From an uncultured Saprospiraceae bacterium (lineage in GTDB: Bacteria; Bacteroidota; Bacteroidia; Chitinophagales; Saprospiraceae), in NCBI GenBank assembly GCA_937921525.1, contig CAKZUM010000689.1, forward strand, positions 1 through 5,503: 5,503 nucleotides of DNA. Direction: 5' to 3'. Made by a program: the position numbers and the translations under genes. Below are positions 1-5,503 of this stretch, piece after piece. The stretch's first letter is position 1; each line of letters begins with the position of its first letter. The notes under the pieces are model-generated. The model worked only from the letters and a program-made list of their open reading frames with translations, was not told where the DNA came from and ran no database searches.

Positions 1-46
1 TAAGTAAGTTGTTTCTCGTTCTTAACTATGAACAAACACCACTAAA

Positions 47-418
47 ATGAATCAATCACATTGGACGTACTGGGATGATTATGGAAGACAACATGTCGTT
101 GGTATTTTGCATGGCGCAGATACTGGCCACTTAGTTGTACACTGTAACTCTAAAGTAATGTTAGTAGACTTTAACGTACAGGAGTCAAAGACCTATTCTT
201 TTTGTATTGACGAGCATTTATGTAAGATAAAAGTCTCTAATAAAAAAGAAACTGGATTTACTTACGAATTAGGCGTGGATGAAAATTTGAATACCCCTGT
301 GTACTTGCATAAGAAAAAGGAAGCTAGAAAATTCTTCTATCAAAAAATAGGCTCAATGGTAGCGGCTATATCTATATTAATATTTGTAGCACTCATACTT
401 CAGTCCTTTAAGTTTTGA
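47..418 (+). CDS. Small C-terminally membrane-anchored protein of unknown function
   Basis: I do not recognise a named family. The 123-residue product has a soluble N-terminal part of about 95 residues that looks beta-rich and contains aromatic and histidine-rich stretches (WTYWDDYGRQH at 6-16, GHLVVHCNS at 27-35) and three cysteines (33, 53, 59). A basic patch (KKKEAR, 89-94) precedes a single hydrophobic helix at about 103-119, leaving a short QSFKF tail. There is no N-terminal signal peptide, so the likely topology is a tail-anchored inner-membrane protein with the soluble domain in the cytoplasm. ATG at 47 is the first in-frame start and no Shine-Dalgarno-like site precedes it, as is usual in Bacteroidota. 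It converges on the flippase gene with a 191-bp gap and has no visible operon partner. A real gene is likely because of the long uninterrupted frame and the sensible domain/anchor layout; the function is open. Confidence 0.75.
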   Translation: MNQSHWTYWDDYGRQHVVGILHGADTGHLVVHCNSKVMLVDFNVQESKTYSFCIDEHLCKIKVSNKKETGFTYELGVDENLNTPVYLHKKKEARKFFYQKIGSMVAAISILIFVALILQSFKF

Positions 419-434
419 TTAAAATTTAATCATT

Positions 435-456
435 ATTGGTTATTCCAATTTTTTTT
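435..456 (+). terminator. Weak hairpin plus T-tract after the small anchored-protein gene
   Basis: ATTGG (435-439) can pair with CCAAT (445-449) around a TTATT loop, and the 3' arm runs directly into an uninterrupted T run up to 456. This is the layout of an intrinsic terminator 17 bp after the TGA stop at 416-418. The stem is only five pairs with two G-C, so it would be a weak terminator. Immediately upstream, GATTAAA and TTTAATC (417-431) form a perfect palindrome with a one-base centre, which cannot fold as a hairpin by itself. Confidence 0.35.
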
Positions 457-498
457 GTTTAGCGAAAATCGAGTCTTGATTGGCAACGTTTTACACGC

Positions 499-533
499 AT
501 TCTCAATTCTCAATTCTCCATTCAAAATTAAGT
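499..533. repeat. 7-bp tandem repeat, ATTCTCA type, about five units
   Basis: Five consecutive 7-mers all begin with ATT: ATTCTCA (499-505), ATTCTCA (506-512), ATTCTCC (513-519), ATTCAAA (520-526) and the decayed ATTAAGT (527-533). The array sits in the gap between two convergent genes. Its right flank (534-600) is clearly richer in G+C (35 of 67 bases by hand count) than the surrounding genes. The unit length equals that of the palindromic heptads after prs at 5286-5382, which suggests both belong to one class of dispersed intergenic repeat, although the unit sequences differ. Confidence 0.7.
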
Positions 534-609
534 CATTGCCCTCCGTTTGTGGTTGGGTGGCAAAATCGGAAACGCTTTTGTTGCTCAACGCCCCCCTTTA
601 TTCTTAAAA

Positions 610-2094
610 CTAGCTCACCAATATTTTTTTAATTTCCTTACCGTCCATTAGATAGACAAGTCCTAGATACGCTGCTAATAAAAGGGTGTTGATGCCCAAC
701 ACCAAAAAGGTATTACCTAGCAGTTGTGTTTCCATCCATAGACTTACAAAATAGAATCCAACTGCAATCAATATATATCGTATCATTTTTGCTAACGGAT
801 AAGGAATCGCATAATATTTTTGTCCAGACCAGTAACAAGCTAATGCCATAAAAACATAACAACATAGAGCTGCCCACGCAGAACCCATCATGCCCAAGGA
901 AGGAATAAGAAGAATATTTAAACAGATAGTAATTAATGCGCCTCCTGTAGATATATATGCGCCCCATATTGTTCTATCTGCTAATTTATACCAAATAGAG
1001 AAATTATAGTAAATGCCTAAAAATAGATTAGCAATTAGTAAGATCGGAACGATCTCTAAGCCAGAACGAAAATCTTTTCCCAAGAACAATTGGATCAAAT
1101 CTATGTAAAACATAATCCCCAAGAATACCACACTTCCTATTAATGTAAATAAAAAGCCAACGTTCCCATACATCTCTTTCGATCCTTTGCTGGTAGAATG
1201 TCGGAAAAAAAACGGTTCTGCAGCATAATTGAATGCTTGAGTAAATAGACTCATCAGTACCGCCAATTTTAATGTAGCTCCGTAGGTCCCCGTTTCTGCC
1301 CTATTTTCCGAAACTGATTCAGGTAACACATTCGATAATAAAGGGAGGGCACCCAGAGAATTAATAATCCCCGCAAGACCTACCACTATTAAAGGGAGGG
1401 CATACCAAAACATTCGTTTCCAATAAACTACATCAAAGCTCCATTTAATTTTTAAATAAGAAGGAAGCAGTAAACAGAAAACGGTTATACTAGCTAATAA
1501 ATTAGCGATAAAGATGTATAAAATTCTATTCTCTGAATTGTAAATAGGGCTAAGAAAATCAGCTCCATTTTCAATCCATAGTGGACAATATTTTAGGAAA
1601 AAGAAGATGACCACAATGTTAATAAGAATGTGTAGAATTTTTAGAATAGCAAATTTGATAGGGCGATTTTCTAGACGTAGGCGAGCAAAAGGAATGGCAA
1701 TCAAGGCATCAAATGCAACGATTAAAATAACTATCTGAACAAACTCTACGTTGTCAGGATAGGTTAAAAAATGAGCAATTGGCTTGCTCAATGAAAGTAG
1801 CAGTCCTGTAAAGAAAATAGTAGAAACTAATAAAGAAATAGTCGCCGTAGAAAAGGCTTTTTCTATACTACCAACAGACTTACTTCCGAATCGGAAAAAA
1901 GTCGTTTCCATTCTATAGGTGAAAAAAACCGTCAAAATAGCTGCATAAAAAAAAAGCTCAGAAACAATCCCATATTCCTCCCGAACGAATACCCTCGTCA
2001 AGTACGGCGTAAGAATCACATAATTTAAAAGCCGACTTAAAATACTACTAACCCCATAAATGGCTGTTTCTCCTGCTAGTTTCCGAATGGACAT
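610..2094 (-). CDS. Wzx/MATE-type lipid-linked polysaccharide flippase (oligosaccharide flippase family)
   Basis: This 494-residue integral membrane protein belongs by sequence to the polysaccharide biosynthesis/export group of the MOP flippase superfamily (RfbX/COG2244-like). Such proteins move undecaprenyl-linked sugar units from the inner to the outer face of the cytoplasmic membrane. The N-terminus (MSIRKLAGETAIYGVSSILS) has the usual look of Bacteroidota members, with a first amphipathic/transmembrane helix lining the cavity. I count about fourteen hydrophobic segments, near residues 10-30, 45-62, 82-103, 116-136, 149-168, 190-212, 229-250, 270-292, 312-334, 350-370, 378-398, 404-424, 440-458 and 462-485, which is the expected number and length. 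It lies 48 bp downstream of the four-helix membrane gene on the same strand and probably shares its transcript. No glycosyltransferase or sugar-nucleotide gene is adjacent, so the substrate cannot be predicted. It is annotated as a flippase rather than a drug exporter because of the N-terminal similarity. Confidence 0.9.
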   Translation of the reverse strand: MSIRKLAGETAIYGVSSILSRLLNYVILTPYLTRVFVREEYGIVSELFFYAAILTVFFTYRMETTFFRFGSKSVGSIEKAFSTATISLLVSTIFFTGLLLSLSKPIAHFLTYPDNVEFVQIVILIVAFDALIAIPFARLRLENRPIKFAILKILHILINIVVIFFFLKYCPLWIENGADFLSPIYNSENRILYIFIANLLASITVFCLLLPSYLKIKWSFDVVYWKRMFWYALPLIVVGLAGIINSLGALPLLSNVLPESVSENRAETGTYGATLKLAVLMSLFTQAFNYAAEPFFFRHSTSKGSKEMYGNVGFLFTLIGSVVFLGIMFYIDLIQLFLGKDFRSGLEIVPILLIANLFLGIYYNFSIWYKLADRTIWGAYISTGGALITICLNILLIPSLGMMGSAWAALCCYVFMALACYWSGQKYYAIPYPLAKMIRYILIAVGFYFVSLWMETQLLGNTFLVLGINTLLLAAYLGLVYLMDGKEIKKILVS

Positions 2095-2142
2095 TTTTGG
2101 GTTTTTATTTTTTAAAAGAGTTATGGAAATACCAAAATTCTC

Positions 2143-2715
2143 CTAACCTCTATTCCGATTTACTGTCATTTTTATCAAATAACTCCCAATCCATCCTAGG
2201 GCGGAAAATAAAGCCATCCCAATACATAAAAGCAATAAGACCAGTTTCAGATTGGCAGTTGTTGAGCCACGAGAAACCACGCTATCTTCTAAATTAGGAA
2301 AACTATTTAATAACTGGAGTGTCGTAAAATTTTCGGCATAATCAACCATCATTAGCAATAAACAGATACCAAAAACAAAACCAATTCCGCCCGCTCTAGG
2401 ACCGAATACCTTTTTTAATAAAAAAGTAATTAGGAGCATCAAAAACGGACCATATATCAATGGATAAATCATATCTACCACGCTGGTCATAAAACGATGC
2501 ACTTCTCGCCCCTCTGCTTTTATTTTTGTGAATAATTCCATTACTTGTGCCTTCGTGTATATTGGGTACTTATCTAGTATTTGCACTTTTTCTCCTGCGA
2601 TATGGCTCAACTGATTTTCATACCTAGGGAATAAGAATAAAGCAAATACCAGATTTAGTATAAATAATGGGAGAATTACTTTAGGTATTGCCCATTTTGA
2701 TAATAATTGCGTCAT
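2143..2715 (-). CDS. Uncharacterised four-helix membrane protein with D..YP..Y and D..EN motifs
   Basis: The 190-residue product has four hydrophobic helices, near residues 9-29, 82-104, 109-127 and 155-181. A polar segment of about 50 residues follows the first helix. Within it, ILDKYPIYTKAQVMELF resembles a short helical element and leads into EGREVHRF (69-75). The second helix begins with D81, Y84, P85 and Y88, and the third ends with D125, E128 and N129. From memory this acidic D..YP..Y / D..EN layout recurs in an unnamed group of small bacterial membrane proteins; I cannot name a domain for it or a function. A second polar loop (136-154) links helices three and four. The ATG at 2715 fits because the first helix follows directly. 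It is the first gene of a minus-strand pair with the flippase and faces the divergent promoter region shared with the peptidase. Confidence 0.82.
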   Translation of the reverse strand: MTQLLSKWAIPKVILPLFILNLVFALFLFPRYENQLSHIAGEKVQILDKYPIYTKAQVMELFTKIKAEGREVHRFMTSVVDMIYPLIYGPFLMLLITFLLKKVFGPRAGGIGFVFGICLLLMMVDYAENFTTLQLLNSFPNLEDSVVSRGSTTANLKLVLLLLCIGMALFSALGWIGSYLIKMTVNRNRG

Positions 2716-2730
2716 AATAATGTTTAATTG

Positions 2731-2749
2731 AAATATTGTTCAATCTTGC
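2731..2749 (+). promoter_or_regulatory. Candidate promoter motif upstream of the M28 peptidase
   Basis: AAATATTGTT (2731-2740) followed by CAATCTTGC (2741-2749) is matched upstream of prs by the identical 10-mer followed by TAACTTTAC. The downstream half resembles the Bacteroidota -7 box TAnnTTTG (CAATCTTG, four of six fixed positions). Its end lies 27 bp before the ATG at 2776. I find no -33 TTTG at the usual spacing, so this is a candidate only. Confidence 0.35.
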
Positions 2750-2761
2750 CGAAAGTAAGCA

Positions 2762-2769
2762 CAAAAATA
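2762..2769 (-). promoter_or_regulatory. Candidate -7 box for the minus-strand membrane-protein pair
   Basis: Read on the minus strand, positions 2769 to 2762 give TATTTTTG, a perfect match to the Bacteroidota housekeeping -7 consensus TAnnTTTG. It is 46 bp upstream of the ATG at 2715. A TTTG -33 element at the usual 19-21 bp spacing is not present (it would fall inside the start of the peptidase gene). In AT-rich DNA such a box can arise by chance. Confidence 0.35.
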
Positions 2770-2775
2770 TAATTT

Positions 2776-4236
2776 ATGAAAAAAATACTGCTACTACTTT
2801 TTCTTGCTCAAAGCCTTTGGGCACAGAGCGATCAACAACTCACGAAACAAACGGTTCAAACCGCCACGATAAAAGGACATATTTACTTTCTAGCTTCCGA
2901 TGAGTTAAGAGGTAGAAATACGCCCTCACCTGAATTAAATATTGCTGCTAAATATTTGTCTACGTCCCTAATGAGATATGGCGTGCAGCCTGCTACTTCC
3001 TTAGACGGTTATTTTCAAAAAGTGCCACTAAGTAATCCACCAGAGTCAGGTATTTTTTCGGTAGAAGAGGAAGAACTACTGCTTAAGGAAGATTTTATTG
3101 CGGTAAATGGACAAGAAACGGATATAGAGGCAGACTTAGTTTTTATTGGACAAGGCACAGAGGCAGATTTTGAGAAAGCTGATTTGAAAGGAAAAATAGC
3201 CGTCACTTGGGCGGGCGTGGAGGGCGAATCTGATCCTCAAAAATGGTTTGTACTTGGTGGAGATAAAAGAAAAAAAGCGGAAGAAAGCGGGGCAGTAGGT
3301 TTAGTAGAATTGTATAATTCTCAAAGAATCCCGTGGCACTTTTTGGTCAAACGAATGGGACGCTCTCAGCTGATGATGGAAGAAGTGGCAACTACCTTAC
3401 CACATATTTGGCTAAACGCTTCTAAGACAGCCGTTGTAAAAAAACTAAAAGCCGCAAACGGGGTAAAAGGCAAACTTCAATTGAAAATGCCTATTAACAC
3501 CAACCCGCCAACCTATAATGTAGTGGGCATAGTGGAAGGAACAGATCCTGTTTTAAAAAATGAATACATTATCTATTCCGCCCACTACGACCATGTAGGA
3601 ATTGGAAGGGCTAATGAAGAAGGAGATACAATTTATAATGGTGCACGAGATAATGCAGTTGGTGTAGTAACGGTTTTATCCGCAGCGGAAAACATTGCAA
3701 AATATCCAACTAAAAGATCCGCCATATTTGTATTTTTTACAGGCGAAGAAAAAGGCTTATTAGGTAGTAATTGGTATGCTAACCATCCAGTCGTTCCTTT
3801 AGAAAAAGTGGTCTACTGTTTTAATAGTGATAATGGAGGATATAACGATACTAGTATTGCGACAATAGTTGGGTTGACAAGAACAACTGCCCAAGAACAT
3901 ATAGAAAAAGCCTGTGCTGCTTTTGGAATTAAAGCCATCGAAGACCCTGCTAAAGAGCAAGGATTATTTGATCGTTCTGACAATGTAAATTTTGCAAAAA
4001 AAGGAGTGCCTGCCCCAACGTTCAGTATGGGATTTACAGCATTTGATGAGGAGATTGGAAAATACTATCACCAACCAGGAGATCATGCAGATAACCTAGA
4101 TTATGACTATCTGACTAAGTTTTTCAATGCCTATGTTTACTCTTGTCGATTGATTGCAAATGATGCAAAGACTCCATTTTGGAGAGCGGGCGATAAATAT
4201 TATCCTATAGGTAAACAATTGTATCGGGATAGATAA
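2776..4236 (+). CDS. Secreted M28-family zinc aminopeptidase with PA domain
   Basis: The 486-residue product starts with a clear signal peptide (MKKILLLLFLAQSLWA, probable cut after A16) and has no lipobox cysteine, so it should reach the periplasm or beyond. After the family's typical N-terminal segment (IYFLASDELRGRNTPSPEL, 36-54), residues about 115-215 form a protease-associated (PA) insert. The catalytic M28 domain then shows every expected ligand: H270 in SAHYDH, the bridging D292 in GARDNAVG, general base E324 and ligand E325 in FTGEEKGLLGS, D352 in NSDNGGY, and H432 in YHQPGD. It should therefore be an active di-zinc exopeptidase removing N-terminal residues from peptides. The substrate is unknown. 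It diverges from the four-helix membrane gene across 60 bp and is followed by prs after a short gap. ATG 2776 is right because it places the signal peptide at the very N-terminus. No C-terminal type IX sorting domain is visible. Confidence 0.94.
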   Translation: MKKILLLLFLAQSLWAQSDQQLTKQTVQTATIKGHIYFLASDELRGRNTPSPELNIAAKYLSTSLMRYGVQPATSLDGYFQKVPLSNPPESGIFSVEEEELLLKEDFIAVNGQETDIEADLVFIGQGTEADFEKADLKGKIAVTWAGVEGESDPQKWFVLGGDKRKKAEESGAVGLVELYNSQRIPWHFLVKRMGRSQLMMEEVATTLPHIWLNASKTAVVKKLKAANGVKGKLQLKMPINTNPPTYNVVGIVEGTDPVLKNEYIIYSAHYDHVGIGRANEEGDTIYNGARDNAVGVVTVLSAAENIAKYPTKRSAIFVFFTGEEKGLLGSNWYANHPVVPLEKVVYCFNSDNGGYNDTSIATIVGLTRTTAQEHIEKACAAFGIKAIEDPAKEQGLFDRSDNVNFAKKGVPAPTFSMGFTAFDEEIGKYYHQPGDHADNLDYDYLTKFFNAYVYSCRLIANDAKTPFWRAGDKYYPIGKQLYRDR

Positions 4237-4254
4237 AATATTGTTTAACTTTAC
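4236..4254 (+). promoter_or_regulatory. Candidate prs promoter, same motif as upstream of the peptidase
   Basis: AAATATTGTT (4236-4245) begins at the last base of the peptidase stop codon and is followed by TAACTTTAC (4246-4254). TAACTTTA matches five of the six fixed positions of the Bacteroidota -7 consensus TAnnTTTG. A TTG at 4219-4221 is 24 bp upstream of the box, slightly beyond the usual spacing. This supports prs having its own promoter rather than depending wholly on read-through from the peptidase. Confidence 0.4.
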
Positions 4255-4341
4255 GTCTCCTAACCATCGTTTTAGTAAACTTACTTGGATTCTTTCATCA
4301 TGAAGTTGTTACAAGCTTCAATAAAAAAATCAACACTCAAA

Positions 4342-5277
4342 ATGTTGGACGTAAAACTGTTTTCTGGCACAAATTCTCAATACCTATCAGACAAAATTGC
4401 GGATTACTATGGTACGCCTTTAGGGCAAATAGATCTTCAGCGATTTAGCGATGGCGAAATGCAGCCCATCATTCAGGAATCAGTTAGAGGTGCATATGTA
4501 TTTTTTATACAATCTACTTTTGCGCCATCCGATAATTTAATGGAATTATTGCTATTAATTGATGCTGCAAAGCGAGCTTCCGCAGGATATATCACAGTAG
4601 TTGTTCCTTTCTTTGGCTATGCAAGACAAGATCGAAAAGATAAGCCTAGAGTTCCAATCTCCGCTAAACTAATTGCCAATCTTTTAGAAGCAGCAGGAGC
4701 TAATCGAGTAATGACGATGGATTTGCATGCGCCTCAAATACAAGGTTTTTTTGATATTCCTGTAGATCACCTAAAGAGTGAAGCGATCTTTATTCCGCAT
4801 ATAGAAAACAATATTGATCTAAGTAATGTGACATTTGCCGCACCAGATGTTGGTGGCGTAAAAAGAGCAAGGACTTTCTCCAAGTATTTTCATAAGAATT
4901 TAGTCATCTGTGATAAATACCGAAAGAAAGCCAATGAGATTGCTGGAATGACAGTTATCGGAGATGTAAAAGGGGCAGATGTGATTATGGTGGATGATAT
5001 AGTAGATACAGCAGGTACACTTAGTCGGGCAGCTGATATTATTATGGAAAAAGGAGCAAAAAGTGTTCGTGCCTTATGTACACACCCTGTCCTTTCAGGC
5101 AAAGCTTACGATAATATCGAAAATTCAAGTATTACAGAATTGATCGTTTGCGATACAATTCCATTAAAACGACCTTCTGCAAAAATAAAAGTCTTATCCA
5201 CGGCAAAACTATTTGCTCGGGCGATTAGAAATACGCACGAACATCGTTCTATTTCTGCTTTGTTTGTGGATGGATAG
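4342..5277 (+). CDS. prs: Ribose-phosphate diphosphokinase (PRPP synthase)
   Basis: This cytoplasmic enzyme transfers the pyrophosphoryl group of ATP to ribose 5-phosphate, making PRPP for purine, pyrimidine, histidine, tryptophan and NAD synthesis. From ATG 4342 the protein is 311 residues, the usual length for class I enzymes, and begins MLDVKLFSGTNS, aligning well with the conserved N-terminus. Landmarks, numbered from that start, are FSDGEM (35-40), the ATP-binding region YARQDRKDKPRVPISAK (93-109), the metal-binding H129 in MDLHAPQIQGFFD, the catalytic flexible loop with K192 and R194 in DKYRKKANE, and the PRPP loop VDDIVDTAGTL (217-227). All key residues are present, so it should be active. 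An in-frame ATG at 4300 would add 14 residues (MKLLQASIKKSTLK) that the family lacks; further upstream the frame stays open to a TTG at 4285. The loop reads K-Y-R rather than the enterobacterial K-R-R, but the two catalytic positions are kept. Family identity is certain; the start is moderately so. Confidence 0.96.
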   Translation: MLDVKLFSGTNSQYLSDKIADYYGTPLGQIDLQRFSDGEMQPIIQESVRGAYVFFIQSTFAPSDNLMELLLLIDAAKRASAGYITVVVPFFGYARQDRKDKPRVPISAKLIANLLEAAGANRVMTMDLHAPQIQGFFDIPVDHLKSEAIFIPHIENNIDLSNVTFAAPDVGGVKRARTFSKYFHKNLVICDKYRKKANEIAGMTVIGDVKGADVIMVDDIVDTAGTLSRAADIIMEKGAKSVRALCTHPVLSGKAYDNIENSSITELIVCDTIPLKRPSAKIKVLSTAKLFARAIRNTHEHRSISALFVDG

Positions 5278-5283
5278 TTGTAC

Positions 5284-5384
5284 AAATCATTCATCATACA
5301 TCAAAATTTATAAGTCATATATCCATCACACTTTGAACTAGATGGATATATGATTTATGATGTATGATTTAAAATTTATGATTT
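5284..5384. repeat. Imperfect palindrome built of two opposed arrays of six heptads
   Basis: The right arm is six 7-mers of type NNATGAT: GATGGAT (5341), ATATGAT (5348), TTATGAT (5355), GTATGAT (5362), TTAAAAT (5369) and TTATGAT (5376). The left arm has the complementary type ATCATNN: ATCATTC (5286), ATCATAC (5293), ATCAAAA (5300), TTTATAA (5307), GTCATAT (5314) and ATCCATC (5321). A 13-base loop (5328-5340) separates them. In RNA, 5310-5327 can pair with 5341-5358 through 18 pairs including one G-U. Alternatively, 5293-5303 can pair with 5358-5368 after a shift of one heptad. AAATCAT (5284-5290) pairs with ATGATTT (5378-5384) in the original register. It starts 6 bp after the prs stop, so it could stabilise the mRNA 3' end or assist termination, though there is no T-tract. 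Confidence 0.85.
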
Positions 5385-5503
5385 CCGTCCTATCAAACAG
5401 GAATACGTAGTCTGACAAACGAATGATAAATCCCAACGGCTGCCAAGGCTTGTACTTAGAAGCACAAAAAGCATTAGCCACATCCCATAACTCACAGTCC
5501 CAA
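5385..5503. other. Unassigned window-edge segment, possible edge of a gene or repeat element
   Basis: This stretch has 53 G+C of 119 by hand count, higher than the neighbouring genes. On the minus strand one frame is open from the window edge (5502) and ends only at a TAG at 5338-5340, inside the palindrome loop. It reads WDCELWDVANAF, then KPWQPLGFIIRLSDYVFLFD, then a tail encoded by the heptads. A second minus frame is also open until a TGA/TAA-type stop near the palindrome, and a plus-strand frame from ATG 5423 (MINPNGCQGLYLEAQ) is open to the edge. With three competing frames I cannot choose a gene. It may be the end of a minus-strand gene beyond the window or non-coding sequence attached to the repeat. 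Confidence 0.25.

Noticed and set aside
28..45. Five-codon upstream frame (MNKHH) ending 1 bp before the first gene
   Set aside because: Too short to assess and lacks leader-peptide features such as regulatory codon runs or an attenuator hairpin; chance is likely.
433..588. 51-codon minus-strand frame with TTG start crossing the ATTCTCA heptads
   Set aside because: No ATG, low-complexity middle made by the repeat, and no recognisable family; mentioned in the findings as a possible remnant, not called as a gene.
571..600. Intrinsic terminator for the flippase on the minus strand
   Set aside because: Only a GTTG/CAAC four-pair hairpin with a two-base loop is present and no T-tract follows on that strand.
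713..967. 84-codon minus-strand frame
   Set aside because: Lies wholly inside the flippase gene in another frame; the flippase frame has convincing family features.
1340..1402. Repeated AAAGGGAGGGCA about 50 bp apart
   Set aside because: Both copies are in-frame flippase codons for similar Ala-Leu-Pro-Leu stretches, so the similarity is explained by coding.
2097..2297. 66-codon plus-strand frame
   Set aside because: Antisense to the end of the four-helix membrane gene and without domain or signal features.
3015..3206. 63-codon minus-strand serine-rich frame
   Set aside because: Antisense shadow of the peptidase; the serine run is the complement of Glu-rich codons there.
4890..5297. Two minus-strand frames antisense to prs (4890-5102 and 5106-5297)
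   Set aside because: They overlap a fully supported core gene and have no family resemblance.
5284..5384. CRISPR-like reading of the period-7 arrays
   Set aside because: The units are 7 bp with no spacers, and there are no cas genes.

Overview
The window looks like chromosomal DNA of a Bacteroidota bacterium. The DNA is AT-rich, Shine-Dalgarno-like sites are not evident, one intergenic region carries a TAnnTTTG-type -7 box, and the proteins read like the Bacteroidota branches of their families. Assignment to a Saprospiria-like lineage is only an impression. No IS element with a transposase, rRNA, tRNA or CRISPR array is visible.

Layout. A small tail-anchored protein of unknown function (47-418, +) is followed by a weak hairpin/T-tract and a 191-bp convergent gap holding a 7-bp tandem repeat (ATTCTCA-type). 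Two membrane-protein genes on the minus strand then run leftwards as a probable operon: an uncharacterised four-helix membrane protein (2143-2715) and, 48 bp downstream, a 14-helix Wzx/MATE-type polysaccharide flippase (610-2094). A 60-bp divergent promoter region separates this pair from a secreted PA-domain M28 zinc aminopeptidase (2776-4236, +). Next, also on the plus strand, is ribose-phosphate diphosphokinase, prs (best start 4342). Right after prs lies a 101-bp imperfect palindrome whose two arms are each six 7-bp units (5284-5384). The last ~119 bases have no assignable gene.

The genes do not form one pathway. prs is a core nucleotide-metabolism gene, the peptidase is an exported protein-turnover enzyme, and the flippase with its membrane partner is an envelope-export module without its usual sugar-biosynthesis neighbours. 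I do not see a new defence or mobile system. The most unusual signals are the heptad-repeat palindrome and its relation to the second heptad array at 499-533. Next are a 10-bp identical motif followed by a conserved nine-base block upstream of both plus-strand enzymes, and the recurring D..YP..Y / D..EN pattern in the unnamed four-helix protein.
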